A stretch of DNA of 64,000 bases. Source: Syntrophaceae bacterium UBA2251. GTDB lineage: Bacteria > Desulfobacterota > Syntrophia > Syntrophales > UBA2251. Made by a program: the position numbers and the translations under genes. Below are positions 54,805 to 63,995 of this stretch, in pieces (within the stretch, counting starts at the first letter, position 1; every line of letters begins with the position of its first letter). Below the pieces are notes generated by a model. The model did not search any database and had not been told where the DNA came from. It worked only from the letters and a program-made list of their open reading frames with translations. The stretch is from assembly GCA_002347815.1 (NCBI GenBank), contig DDXV01000003.1, forward strand, positions 1-64,000, given 5' to 3'.

Positions 54805-55209
54805 TCAGCAAACGGTCCGCAAGCGCTCCACGAGGGGCGACGGCAGACGGACAACCCGGCCGCCGGTGTCCGTGCACGCGTGCACGGTGTAGCCCTCCAC
54901 CCGTCGTTCGGTCAGGGCCTCATCCCAGATCTGATAGGTGAATTTCAAGCTGGCCCGTTTGACGTAATCGATTGTCGTGAGGACCGCCAGGACCTGATCC
55001 AGCCGGGACGGCAGCAGGTAGTGGCAATAGACGCGCGTGACGGGCAGCGCGAACCCGAGCGGCGCGATGTCGGCATGGGCGATGCCCCGGGCGCGCATGA
55101 GTTCCGTCCGTCCGATCTCAAACCATTTGATGTAGTTGGCGTGATAGACGATCCCCATGGCATCCGTGTCCGCGTAGATCACGCGAATGTCAACCCGATG
55201 CGCGGTCAA
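54805..55209 (-). CDS. ybgC: YbgC/FadM-type acyl-CoA thioesterase
   Basis: A 134-residue hot-dog-fold protein with Y-A-D-T-D-A-M-G-I-V-Y-H-A-N-Y, including the catalytic Asp. It hydrolyses short-chain acyl-CoA or 4-hydroxybenzoyl-CoA-like thioesters. The start is TTG 55209 after GGAGGGGG and overlaps the apgM end by 20 bases. Confidence 0.92.
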   Translation of the reverse strand: MTAHRVDIRVIYADTDAMGIVYHANYIKWFEIGRTELMRARGIAHADIAPLGFALPVTRVYCHYLLPSRLDQVLAVLTTIDYVKRASLKFTYQIWDEALTERRVEGYTVHACTDTGGRVVRLPSPLVERLRTVC

Positions 55210-56419
55210 TGAACCCCCTCCAGTCCCGGATGAACGCCTCCATGAGGATGTAACCGGGTGAAACCATCAGTCCATTCGCGCGCGCGGCCGTCTCGCCGTA
55301 GGCGTTACCCCGTCGTTGATTTTCCACGTCCAGGGAGGACAGGACAGCGAAGGGCGTGGGATCGGCCGCGTGGGTGCGGATGCGGATCGGCGTGGGATGA
55401 TCGCTCAGAACGAGCAGGCGAAACGGCCCTCCCCGTTCCAGTCCGTTCAGGACCGGCCCCACGATTCTCGCGTCGAAGTCCTCGATGGCCCGGATCTTTC
55501 CCGCCAGGTTGCCCTCATGCCCCATTTCGTCGGGCGCCTCGACGTGCAGGAAGACGAAGTCAAGCCCGTCCAGTATTTCAAGGGCCGTTCGCGCCTTGGC
55601 GTCATAATCGGTGTCGATATAGCCCGTTGCCCCCGGGACGCGAAAAACCTCGAGCCCGGCATAGACGCCCATGCCGTTCAGGAGGTCGACGGCGGAGATC
55701 ATCCCGCCGGAGATCCGGTATTTTTCCGTCAATTTCTCAATCTTCGGCGCCCTGCCCTGCCCCCAGAGCCAGATGGCGTTTGCGGGTCGACGGCCCTGTT
55801 GGCGCCTGTCGCGGTTGACGGGATGATCCCGGAGGATCCCCCGCGCCCTGTCCGCGATGGCGAGAATCGCCCCGGCCCCCTCGCCGGCGGGAACATGGCG
55901 GTCGATCGGCTGTCCGACGATGTCGTGGGGCGGCGTGGTGCGCATCGCCTCTTCGCCATTGCGCCAGACATAGAGATGACGGTAACTGACGCCCGGGAAA
56001 AAGTCTCGCTGACCGTCACTCAGCGCCTCGCCGAGGTCGCGGATGATCCGTCCGGCTTCCTCCGTCGAGATGTGACCGGCGGTGAAATCCTCCATGACGG
56101 GCGGGGCGTCATCGGAGAGGGTGACCAGGTTGCAGCGGAAGGCCACGTCGCGCGGTCCCAGGCTCACCCCCATGTTCGCCGCCTCTATGGCCCCGCGCCC
56201 GGTGTAGCATTCCCGGGGATCATAGCCGAGAACGGAGAGATTGGCGACGTCGCTTCCCGGGGTGAAGCCGTCGGGAATCGTATCGAGGAGTCCCAGCGTC
56301 CCCTCCGCGGCAACGCGATCCATGTGCGGCGTATGCGCCGCCTCGAGCGGGGTCCGGCCGTTCAGTTCGTCGAGCGGCTCGTCGGCCATGCCGTCGCCAA
56401 GCAACACTGCGTACTTCAT
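55190..56419 (-). CDS. apgM: ApgM-type phosphoglycerate mutase family protein, possible homoserine kinase
   Basis: A 409-residue alkaline-phosphatase-superfamily protein with L-L-G-D-G-M-A-D-E-P at the start, a nucleophile-type S-D-V-A-N motif near residue 57, and H-E-G-N-L. The family is annotated as cofactor-independent phosphoglycerate mutase, and one subfamily was proposed to be a homoserine kinase. hom lies directly upstream (33 bases) and no thrB is in the window, which favours the kinase proposal. ybgC overlaps its end. Confidence 0.88.
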   Translation of the reverse strand: MKYAVLLGDGMADEPLDELNGRTPLEAAHTPHMDRVAAEGTLGLLDTIPDGFTPGSDVANLSVLGYDPRECYTGRGAIEAANMGVSLGPRDVAFRCNLVTLSDDAPPVMEDFTAGHISTEEAGRIIRDLGEALSDGQRDFFPGVSYRHLYVWRNGEEAMRTTPPHDIVGQPIDRHVPAGEGAGAILAIADRARGILRDHPVNRDRRQQGRRPANAIWLWGQGRAPKIEKLTEKYRISGGMISAVDLLNGMGVYAGLEVFRVPGATGYIDTDYDAKARTALEILDGLDFVFLHVEAPDEMGHEGNLAGKIRAIEDFDARIVGPVLNGLERGGPFRLLVLSDHPTPIRIRTHAADPTPFAVLSSLDVENQRRGNAYGETAARANGLMVSPGYILMEAFIRDWRGFIDRASG

Positions 56420-56452
56420 ACGTATCGACCGTCCCGCCGGCCAGGGCCGTTC

Positions 56453-57763
56453 CTAAAGGCTCTCATCCTCGATGCGGCACAGCTGCGTCTTTCCCATGAC
56501 GACGTCCAGGCGGTCGATCTCCCGCAGGGCCGCCTGGACATCGGCCTCGCGCGCCTTATAGGTCGTCATGACAACCGGCACGGCGCCGTCGCGCTTCCGC
56601 CCCTTCTGAATGACCGCCGCGATGCTGATGTCCTTCTGTCCGAGAATCCCCGATATCTTTGAAAGGACGCCGGGACGATCCACCGCCGAGAAGCGGAAGT
56701 AATAATTCGTTTTGAGTTCGGCCATCGGAAGGATCACGATATCGGGCATCGACGCCTCATGAAGCGCACGGCTCGGCACACGGCAGGAGATGCCCTTCAG
56801 GATGTCCCGCGCGATATCCATCAAATCGCTGACCACGGCGCTGGCGGTCGGCATCATGCCCGAACCCTGCCCGTAGAGAAAGACCGAATCCGCGGCGTCG
56901 CCGATGATGTGGAAGGCGTTGAAGTTGCTGTTCACGCTCGCGAGGAGGTGGTTGAAGGGAATCATCGTAGGATGGATGCGCGCCTCAATGCCGCCTTCCC
57001 TCTCGACGGCGATGGCCAAAAGCTTGATCCGATAGCCCAATTCCCGGGCCAGATCGATGTCCTGCGGCGTCAGATGGGAGATGCCTTCCCGGTAGATGTC
57101 CTCCAGACGGACGCGACGGCCGTACGCCAGCGAGAGGACAATCGCCAGCTTATGCGCCGTGTCGATCCCTTCCACGTCATAGGTCGGGTCCGCTTCGGCA
57201 TGACCCAGGGCCTGCGCCTGCTTCAGGACCGTGGCGAAGGGTTCGCCCTCGTCGGTCATCTTGCTCAGGATGAAGTTGGAGGTCCCGTTCATGATCGCGA
57301 AGATCGACCGGATGTGGTTGCCGCCCAGGGCTTCGCGAAGCGTTTTGACGACGGGGATCGTCCCGCCGACGCTGGCCTCGAAGCCGATGTTCACCCCGCG
57401 GGCCTCGGCCTCGCGGAAGATGTCGTTCCCGTGGGTCGCCAGCAGGGCCTTGTTCGCCGTGACGACATGCTTGCCGCTGGACAGGGCGCTGAGGATCAGT
57501 GTCCGGGCCGGTTCGAACCCTCCCATCAGTTCGATGACGATATCGATGTCCGGATCCGCGATCAGATCCTCCGCCCGTCGGGTCAGAAGCCCGGGCTCGA
57601 TCGCCACCGGTCGGGGGGTGACGATGTCCAGATCCGCGATTTTCTTGAGTGTAAGCCGGGCGCCGAGACGCGCCTCGAGGACATCGCGATTCTCCTGCAG
57701 GAGCTTGACAACGCCCGTTCCGACGGTTCCGAAACCCATTAATCCCAGCCCGATGGTTCGCAT
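56453..57763 (-). CDS. hom: Homoserine dehydrogenase
   Basis: A 436-residue NAD(P)-dependent enzyme of threonine and methionine synthesis. The nucleotide-binding G-F-G-T-V-G-T-G-V is at residue 11, with the active-site region A-N-K-A-L-L-A and G-I-D-T-A-H-K-L. A C-terminal ACT domain (R-P-G-V-L-S-K-I) gives threonine feedback. It is the first gene of hom-apgM-ybgC, with a clear promoter upstream. Confidence 0.97.
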   Translation of the reverse strand: MRTIGLGLMGFGTVGTGVVKLLQENRDVLEARLGARLTLKKIADLDIVTPRPVAIEPGLLTRRAEDLIADPDIDIVIELMGGFEPARTLILSALSSGKHVVTANKALLATHGNDIFREAEARGVNIGFEASVGGTIPVVKTLREALGGNHIRSIFAIMNGTSNFILSKMTDEGEPFATVLKQAQALGHAEADPTYDVEGIDTAHKLAIVLSLAYGRRVRLEDIYREGISHLTPQDIDLARELGYRIKLLAIAVEREGGIEARIHPTMIPFNHLLASVNSNFNAFHIIGDAADSVFLYGQGSGMMPTASAVVSDLMDIARDILKGISCRVPSRALHEASMPDIVILPMAELKTNYYFRFSAVDRPGVLSKISGILGQKDISIAAVIQKGRKRDGAVPVVMTTYKAREADVQAALREIDRLDVVMGKTQLCRIEDESL

Positions 57764-57790
57764 GATCCTCGTTCCTCCAGCGGCGGAGCT

Positions 57791-57818
57791 TCTATATCAG
57801 TTTTCGCCGATTTGTCAA
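57791..57818 (-). promoter_or_regulatory. Promoter of hom
   Basis: On the minus strand TTGACA (57818-57813) is followed after 16 bases by TATAGA (57796-57791), 28 bases before the hom ATG. Confidence 0.6.
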
Positions 57819-57834
57819 AGCGAATTCCGGATGT

Positions 57835-60126
57835 TCACGCGGTCCGGGCGAGTTGAAGCCGACCTTCCCAGCGGCGGAAGAGCACCCGACGCAGCGCCCC
57901 GTGCCGGGGATGCGTCAGCGTGGGATCTTCGCTCACGACCCGGAAGGCCTCCTCCTTCGCCGCTTGAAGGATGTCCATGTCCCGGACGAGGTGGGCCACG
58001 CGAAAATCAGGGATGCCGGACTGGCGCGTTCCCATGAATTCACCCGGTCCCCGGATGGCAAGGTCCTCTTCCGCGATGCGAAATCCGTCGTTCGATTCCG
58101 CCATGATCCGCAGGCGTCGCCGCGCCGTCAACGTCGCACCCTTTCCGACCATGAGCAGGCAGGCGGAGGCGATCTCGCTGCGGCCGACGCGCCCGCGCAA
58201 CTGGTGCAGTTGGGAAAGGCCGAAGCGCTCCGCGTGTTCGATCACCATCAGAGAGGCCCGCGGTACGTCGATGCCCACCTCGATGACCGACGTCGCCACC
58301 AGGATTTGAATCTCCCCCTCGGAAAATCGTTCCATGACGCCGCCCTTCTCCGTCCCGGTCATACGGCCGTGGATGAGTCCGACCGCGCAGTCCGGAAAGA
58401 CTTCCGCCTTCAAATGATCGGCCATTCGCGAGGCATCCTTCAAATCCAGGACTTCCGATTCCTCGACCAGGGGATAGACGATGAACACCTGGCGGCCCTG
58501 TTCGACCTCCTGACGGATGGCCCGGTAGGCCGAGGATCTCTGCCCCTCCGTCAAGACGCGGGTGAGGATCGGTTTCTTCCCGGGCGGCAGCCCGTCGATG
58601 ATCGACACGTCGAGGTCCCCGTAAAGCGTCATGGCCAGGGTGCGGGGGATCGGCGTGGCGGTCATGACCAGGACATGCGGATGGCGGCCCTTGCCCCGGA
58701 GGGAACCACGCTGAAGGACGCCGAAGCGATGCTGCTCGTCGATCACGATGAGGCCCAGCCGATGAAAGGATACGGAGGCCTGGATCAAGGCCTGGGTCCC
58801 GACAGCGACCGGAATCGCGCCCCGCTGCATCCCGCCGTATACCGACTGCCTTTCCCGTGCCGTCAGAGAACCGGTCAGGAGTTCAGCCTCGATACCCAGG
58901 GGCTGCAGCCAGCGCCGGATGGTCCGGTGGTGCTGCGCGGCAAGCACCTCCGTCGGCGCCATGAGCGCCGCCTGAAACCCGTTTTGACAGGCCGTGACCA
59001 GGGCCGCCAGTGCGACCACCGTCTTGCCGCTGCCGACATCGCCCTGCAGAAGACGGTTCATCGGGGATGAACGGTCAAGGTCGTGGGCGATTTCGGACCA
59101 GACGCGTTCCTGGGCGGGGGTCATCCGGAACGGAAGCGCCTCGAAAAAACGCTTTAGCATCGGTCCGCGCGTATCGAGGGGACAACCCGGCTCCGTGACG
59201 TTTTCGCGGTAGCGGAGGGCCATGCCGAGCTGAAAAAAGAAGAACTCGTCGAAAACGATGCGCCGCCGTGCCGCGGAGCGCATCCCGTTCAGGTCGTCCA
59301 TCTCCTCGTCGTGATCGGGGAAATGGACACGTCGGACGGCCTCCGGCATGTCCATGAGGCGCTGACGCCGGCAGACGGGCGCCGGTATGGGGCTCACCAG
59401 ATCGTCCGCGTGCGACACCACGAGGCCCCCCATGATGCGGCGGATCGTTTTCTGTGGCAGGCCTTCCGTCTCCGAGTAGACGGGAACGATGCGACTGAAG
59501 GGGAGCCGGTCTTTTTCATCGTCCCCATCGAGGGTTTCGAAGTCCGGATGGATCATCTCCAGACCCGAAGAAACCGAGCGGACATCCCCCGTCAGGATGA
59601 CCGTCACACCGACCCGGAAAATCCCGTGCAGATAGGCAAACCGTCCGCGGATCCAGCGGACGGTCATCGTTCCGCTGTCGTCCTTGAGCGTCACCTCGAA
59701 TTGATGGCGATATCCGCGGGACGTCAGACCGCTCCAGACGACCTTTCCGACCACGGTTTCCCGCCTTCCCGCCACAATCCGTCCCAGCGGTTTCAGGTTC
59801 CGGCGGTCTTCATAACGGCGCGGGAGAAAGTAGAGGAGGTCCTCGATGGTAGTCAGATCCTTCCGTGCCAGTCGTTCCGCCATCTTCGGACCAACTCCCT
59901 TGAGGAAGCGAACCGGCTGATCGAGACGAGCGAAGCGGCGCATGAGCGCCGCTTCGGGAGGTCCCCCCTCGGGTTCGGGCCGGGGAGACGGCGGCGTAAC
60001 GCTTTTCTGGAGACGATTCGGACGGTCGGACATGCGCGATGCCTGATTTAGTTCAATAATATCCGCAATTAGGATGACGGAATGGTTATCAGAAATCGCC
60101 GCTTGCCGCAAGGAATGATTTGACAT
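57835..60126 (-). CDS. recG: ATP-dependent DNA helicase RecG
   Basis: A 763-residue helicase that remodels stalled forks and Holliday junctions. The N-terminal wedge OB domain has G-V-G-P-K-M-A. Motif I is G-D-V-G-S-G-K-T, the D-E-x-H box is I-D-E-Q-H-R-F-G, and L-H-Q-L-R-G-R-V-G-R is motif VI. ATG 60126 has GGAGG 5 bases upstream and is kept, although residues 1-31 are poorly conserved in type and an ATG at 60033 would also serve. Confidence 0.95.
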   Translation of the reverse strand: MSNHSLRQAAISDNHSVILIADIIELNQASRMSDRPNRLQKSVTPPSPRPEPEGGPPEAALMRRFARLDQPVRFLKGVGPKMAERLARKDLTTIEDLLYFLPRRYEDRRNLKPLGRIVAGRRETVVGKVVWSGLTSRGYRHQFEVTLKDDSGTMTVRWIRGRFAYLHGIFRVGVTVILTGDVRSVSSGLEMIHPDFETLDGDDEKDRLPFSRIVPVYSETEGLPQKTIRRIMGGLVVSHADDLVSPIPAPVCRRQRLMDMPEAVRRVHFPDHDEEMDDLNGMRSAARRRIVFDEFFFFQLGMALRYRENVTEPGCPLDTRGPMLKRFFEALPFRMTPAQERVWSEIAHDLDRSSPMNRLLQGDVGSGKTVVALAALVTACQNGFQAALMAPTEVLAAQHHRTIRRWLQPLGIEAELLTGSLTARERQSVYGGMQRGAIPVAVGTQALIQASVSFHRLGLIVIDEQHRFGVLQRGSLRGKGRHPHVLVMTATPIPRTLAMTLYGDLDVSIIDGLPPGKKPILTRVLTEGQRSSAYRAIRQEVEQGRQVFIVYPLVEESEVLDLKDASRMADHLKAEVFPDCAVGLIHGRMTGTEKGGVMERFSEGEIQILVATSVIEVGIDVPRASLMVIEHAERFGLSQLHQLRGRVGRSEIASACLLMVGKGATLTARRRLRIMAESNDGFRIAEEDLAIRGPGEFMGTRQSGIPDFRVAHLVRDMDILQAAKEEAFRVVSEDPTLTHPRHGALRRVLFRRWEGRLQLARTA

Positions 60127-60205
60127 TCGTTCCTCCGTGGGTTAAGCAGACCCATCGATTTGCGCCGGAGTGGCGCGACTTTCATCCTTATTTCTCGGAG
60201 ATCAC

Positions 60206-61258
60206 ATGCAGGACAATGCGTCGTACAAGGCGGCAGGGGTCGATATCGACGAGGCGAATCGCTTTGTAGAGCGCCTCAAACCCCTCGTGAAGACGACCTT
60301 CCGCAGGGAAGTGATGAGCGGAATCGGCGGTTTTGGCGGCCTGTTCCACCTCGACCCGGAAAAGTATCGCGATCCCGTGCTCGTTTCGTCCACGGACGGC
60401 GTGGGAACGAAGCTCAAAATCGCCCAGGAGATGAACCGGCATGATACCATCGGCATCGACCTGGTCGCCATGTCCGTCAATGACATCGTTGTTCAGGGCG
60501 CCGAACCCCTCTTCTTCCTGGATTATCTCTCCCTGGGAAAAATCGATGTCGGCCGCTGTCTGGAAATCCTGGACGGCATCGTCCGAGGCTGCCAGGACGC
60601 CGGCTGCGCCCTGATCGGCGGCGAAACGGCCGAAATGCCGGGATTCTATCGCGACGATGAATACGATCTGGCCGGTTTCTGCGTCGGGATCGTCGACGCC
60701 GACCGACTGCTGGACGGTTCGGCCATCCGCGTCGGAGACCGGATTATCGGTCTGGCCTCGAGCGGCCTGCACAGCAACGGCTTTTCCCTGGCCCGTCATG
60801 TCCTGTTCGAGCGGGGAGGCTATCGCCTGGGCGATCGTCTGGAGGCCTTCGAGCACGCCATCGGCGACGAGCTCCTGGCTCCGACACGGATCTATGTGCG
60901 GACGGTGTTGAACCTCATCAAGAACTTCACGGTCAAGGGCATCGTCCATATCACCGGAGGCGGTTTTATCGACAACATCCCGCGGATCATCCCCGCCGCC
61001 TCGCGCGTCATCATTCAGAAGGGCGCCTGGCCGGTTCACCCGGTTTTTTCGGCGATCCAGAAAATCGGAAACATCGTGGACGACGAGATGTACCGCGTGT
61101 TCAACATGGGCATCGGCATGATGCTGGTGGTTCCGGAGAAGGAAAGCGGGGAAATCCTCGAACGGCTGGAACGGCTGGGAGAGAAAGCTTACCTTATCGG
61201 ACAGATCGATAAGCGGGATCCGGAGCAGCCCTCCGTCGTCCTGCTCCCGCCGGCCTGA
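60206..61258 (+). CDS. purM: Phosphoribosylformylglycinamidine cyclo-ligase
   Basis: A 350-residue AIR synthetase of purine synthesis. It starts with Y-K-A-A-G-V-D-I-D and contains S-T-D-G-V-G-T-K, G-G-E-T-A-E-M-P-G and I-T-G-G-G-F-I-D-N-I-P. ATG 60206 is chosen, with GGAG upstream; the frame reaches back to 60170. It is divergent from recG, with purN 33 bases behind. Confidence 0.96.
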   Translation: MQDNASYKAAGVDIDEANRFVERLKPLVKTTFRREVMSGIGGFGGLFHLDPEKYRDPVLVSSTDGVGTKLKIAQEMNRHDTIGIDLVAMSVNDIVVQGAEPLFFLDYLSLGKIDVGRCLEILDGIVRGCQDAGCALIGGETAEMPGFYRDDEYDLAGFCVGIVDADRLLDGSAIRVGDRIIGLASSGLHSNGFSLARHVLFERGGYRLGDRLEAFEHAIGDELLAPTRIYVRTVLNLIKNFTVKGIVHITGGGFIDNIPRIIPAASRVIIQKGAWPVHPVFSAIQKIGNIVDDEMYRVFNMGIGMMLVVPEKESGEILERLERLGEKAYLIGQIDKRDPEQPSVVLLPPA

Positions 61259-61291
61259 TCCCCGAATGCCTGCCCCCCTGGAGTCCCTCGC

Positions 61292-61984
61292 ATGAAAAGA
61301 CGGATCATCACGCTGGGTGTCCTGGTTTCCGGAAACGGATCCAACCTCCAGGCCATCATCGACCGCATCGAGGCACGGACCCTCGATGCCCGCATTGCCG
61401 TCGTGATCAGCAACGATCCCGGGGCGTTCGCGCTCGAACGGGCGGCACGCCGCGGTATTCCCGTCGTCAAGGTCCCGTCAGGGGCTTATCCGTCGCGGGA
61501 AGCGGCGGACGCCGCCATGGTCGAGGTCCTGAACGAATGCGGCGTGGAACTCGTCGTCCTGGCCGGCTTCATGCGCCTCCTTTCGGAGGCATTCCTCCGG
61601 GCCTTTCCGATGCGGATCATCAACATCCACCCTGCGCTGCTTCCGGCGTTTCCCGGTGTGCACAGCCAGCAACAGGCCGCGGATTACGGCGTGAAATTCT
61701 CGGGCTGCACGGTGCATTTTGTCGATCAGGGCGTCGATACCGGTCCCATCATTGTCCAGGCCGTGGTTCCGGTCGAGGAGGCCGATACGGAGGCCACCCT
61801 CGGCGCCCGGATTCTCGAGGAGGAACACCGCATCTTTCCCCAAGCCATCCAGTGGTATGCGGAGGGGCGTTTGCGCGTCGAAGGGCGCAAGGTCTTACTC
61901 GAAGCGGGCCGCACCTGCGGCCGGGTTGCCCTACATCAACCGGCCCTCGAAGCGGGACCCGGTGCCTTCGGGAAGGAGGAATGA
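61292..61984 (+). CDS. purN: Phosphoribosylglycinamide formyltransferase
   Basis: A 230-residue folate-dependent GAR transformylase. It has L-V-S-G-N-G-S-N-L-Q near residue 10, H-P-A-L-L-P-A-F with catalytic His and Asn, and V-D-x-G-x-D-T-G-P-I-I. A tail of about 25 residues beyond the usual end is unconserved. It follows purM, giving a purM-purN pair. Confidence 0.95.
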   Translation: MKRRIITLGVLVSGNGSNLQAIIDRIEARTLDARIAVVISNDPGAFALERAARRGIPVVKVPSGAYPSREAADAAMVEVLNECGVELVVLAGFMRLLSEAFLRAFPMRIINIHPALLPAFPGVHSQQQAADYGVKFSGCTVHFVDQGVDTGPIIVQAVVPVEEADTEATLGARILEEEHRIFPQAIQWYAEGRLRVEGRKVLLEAGRTCGRVALHQPALEAGPGAFGKEE

Positions 61985-61987
61985 CCC

Positions 61988-63301
61988 ATGATGAATCATC
62001 CCCCCTATGATTTCACGATTCAGTCGCTGGGGGAATGCGCCACGGACTCCCCCTTGAACGTCAGCTTTTTCACGTCCGACCGCAAACGGGTCCTGTTCGA
62101 TCACTTCCTGCATGATCACGACGATCTTCGTAAAGAACAGGACACCGCCCCCCTGTCCGTCGAACTCGCGGGTCCGCGCGACAAGATCTTCTTCGAACCG
62201 ATTCAGGCCAAGGCGGCGATCGTCACCTGCGGCGGATTGTGCCCGGGAATCAACGACGTCATCCGCGCCATCGTCATGGAGCTGTACCATCGCTACGAAG
62301 TCAGGAACATCATCGGCATCCGCTACGGATTCCGCGGCCTGATTCCCCGTTTCGGTTACGAACTGATGGAGCTGCATCCCGACACCGTGGAGAACATCCA
62401 CGGCGTCGGGGGGAGCCTCCTTTCGTCCTCCCGGGGGCGGCAGGATATCGTGGAGATGGTCAACGCCCTCAAACGGATGAACATCGATATCCTCTTCTGC
62501 ATCGGCGGGGACGGCACCATGCGTGCGGCGGAGGCGCTCACCGACGAGACCACGCGTCGCAGGCTCAACATCAGCGTGATCGGGATCCCCAAGACCATCG
62601 ACAACGATCTGACCCTCATTCAGAAGACCTTCGGCTACGACACGGCCATTTCCGAGGCCGTCAACGCGATCCGCTGCGCCCACGTGGAGGCGAAAGGCGC
62701 CCCCATGGGCATCGGCCTCGTGAAGATCATGGGTCGTCAATCGGGCCAGATCGCGGCCGGGTCCGCCCTGGCCCAAAATGACGTCAATTTCGTTCTCGTT
62801 CCCGAGGTCCCGTTCGACCTCGAGGGCGAGAAAGGGTTTCTGGCCGCGCTGGAAAAACGCTTGCGGCATCGACATCACGCGGTCATTCTCGTCGCGGAAG
62901 GCGCGGGACAGGAGCACATCGAGCCGGGTAAAAACGCGGTAGATACCGACGCCTCCGGCAATCCCCGCCTGAAGGACATCGGATTCTTTCTGAAGACCCG
63001 GATCGAGGAGCACTTCTCCCGGCTGAATATCGAGGTCAACCTGAAGTATATCGACCCCAGCTACATGATCCGGAGCGTCACCGCCAACGCCAGCGACAGC
63101 ATCTACTGCAGCGCATTGGGACAGTACGCGGTCCATGCCGGCATGGCCGGAAAAACGGGGATGCTGGTCGGGTTGATGCAGGACGAATACGTCCACTTGC
63201 CACTGAAGATGGTTTCCTCCAAAGCCAGGCTCGATCCGCAGGGTACGATCTGGATGCGCGTCCTCGAATCGACGGGCCAGCCTCCGATCCTAAAAAATTG
63301 A
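61988..63301 (+). CDS. pfkA: 6-phosphofructokinase, group with GGDGT and PKTIDND
   Basis: A 437-residue phosphofructokinase. The phosphoryl-donor motif is G-G-D-G-T, which favours ATP over pyrophosphate. The catalytic loop is P-K-T-I-D-N-D, where bacterial PfkA has P-G-T-I-D-N-D. Other motifs are M-G-R-Q-S-G and V-A-E-G-A-G-Q-E. The combination resembles plant and trypanosome ATP-dependent enzymes. A G-G-L-C-P-G-I-N-D start of the core lies near residue 80. Donor choice needs an assay. Confidence 0.9.
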   Translation: MMNHPPYDFTIQSLGECATDSPLNVSFFTSDRKRVLFDHFLHDHDDLRKEQDTAPLSVELAGPRDKIFFEPIQAKAAIVTCGGLCPGINDVIRAIVMELYHRYEVRNIIGIRYGFRGLIPRFGYELMELHPDTVENIHGVGGSLLSSSRGRQDIVEMVNALKRMNIDILFCIGGDGTMRAAEALTDETTRRRLNISVIGIPKTIDNDLTLIQKTFGYDTAISEAVNAIRCAHVEAKGAPMGIGLVKIMGRQSGQIAAGSALAQNDVNFVLVPEVPFDLEGEKGFLAALEKRLRHRHHAVILVAEGAGQEHIEPGKNAVDTDASGNPRLKDIGFFLKTRIEEHFSRLNIEVNLKYIDPSYMIRSVTANASDSIYCSALGQYAVHAGMAGKTGMLVGLMQDEYVHLPLKMVSSKARLDPQGTIWMRVLESTGQPPILKN

Positions 63302-63339
63302 CCGCGTCGACCGGCGATCGAATGATCGCAAAAAAATGC

Positions 63340-63368
63340 TTGCAATAACGGCGGGAATGCTTTAGGTA
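63340..63368 (+). promoter_or_regulatory. Promoter of rpmB
   Basis: TTGCAA (63340-63345) and TAGGTA (63363-63368) are 17 bases apart, 32 bases before rpmB. The -10 box is the same as that of tRNA-Val. Confidence 0.5.
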
Positions 63369-63400
63369 TCGCCCACAGTTTGGTCAGGGGGAGTGTAAAA

Positions 63401-63598
63401 ATGTCAAGAATGTGTGAAGTTTGCGGAAAAGGACCGGCGTTCGGTCACAATGTGAGTCACGCCAACAACAAAACCAAGAAGGTCTGGTATCCCAATTTGC
63501 AGCGCATGCGGTGCATCGATCAGAAGACGGGCGCCATCAAGCGCGTCCGCGTCTGTACCCGCTGCCTGCGTTCCGGATTCGTGAAGAAGGCTCTGTAG
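63401..63598 (+). CDS. rpmB: 50S ribosomal protein L28
   Basis: A 65-residue ribosomal protein with the zinc-binding pairs C5-x2-C8 and C-T-R-C near the end. It starts M-S-R-M-C-E-V-C-G-K and has H-N-V-S-H-A. ATG 63401 follows GGGGGAG. It is a single-gene unit ending in a hairpin. The four-Cys form is the zinc-containing type. Confidence 0.97.
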   Translation: MSRMCEVCGKGPAFGHNVSHANNKTKKVWYPNLQRMRCIDQKTGAIKRVRVCTRCLRSGFVKKAL

Positions 63599-63604
63599 GT
63601 CTTT

Positions 63605-63629
63605 GCCCGGCGGCATCCGTCCGCCGGGC
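63605..63629. terminator. Strong hairpin between convergent genes
   Basis: GCCCGGCGG (63605-63613) and CCGCCGGGC (63621-63629) form a perfect 9-base stem with a 7-base loop. No T-run follows on either strand, so it may act as a weak bidirectional terminator or mRNA end barrier. Confidence 0.45.
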
Positions 63630-63632
63630 CCG

Positions 63633-63995
63633 CTAACCCTTCCCGCCGATCGTCATTTTCTTCAAATCCTGGAGCCTGATCTGAAACGTTCCGTAGTCCG
63701 TGGCGCCGTAGGCTTTCTGACTTCCGTTCAGAATGAGCTCCAGGGACGCGCCGTCGCGCAGTTTGACCACCCCGATGAGCTTGCCCTCGGACAAGCGGAA
63801 AACCACGGACGCGATCCGGTCGAACCCGATGGTGTAATTCCCCTCGCCCCGCTTCCCCTGCAGGTAGGTCGCCCCATCGATGCTGACGTTCGCGCACGGC
63901 GTGAGCACATCCATCTGATCGATGAAGGACGCCCGGAATTTCTTCTGGGGTACCGGGATTTTCTCGGGGGAATCGCCACCCGTCCGCGAACCCAT
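63633..63995 (-). CDS. Conserved-looking protein of unknown function, possibly partial
   Basis: At least 120 residues. It is rich in beta-type stretches (G-N-Y-T-I-G-F-D-R-I, V-V-K-L-R-D-G) ending in L-Q-D-L-K-K-M-T-I. ATG 63995 is the first seen, but the frame stays open to the window edge, so the N-terminus may be missing. No signal, membrane segment or known family is visible. Confidence 0.6.
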   Translation of the reverse strand: MGSRTGGDSPEKIPVPQKKFRASFIDQMDVLTPCANVSIDGATYLQGKRGEGNYTIGFDRIASVVFRLSEGKLIGVVKLRDGASLELILNGSQKAYGATDYGTFQIRLQDLKKMTIGGKG

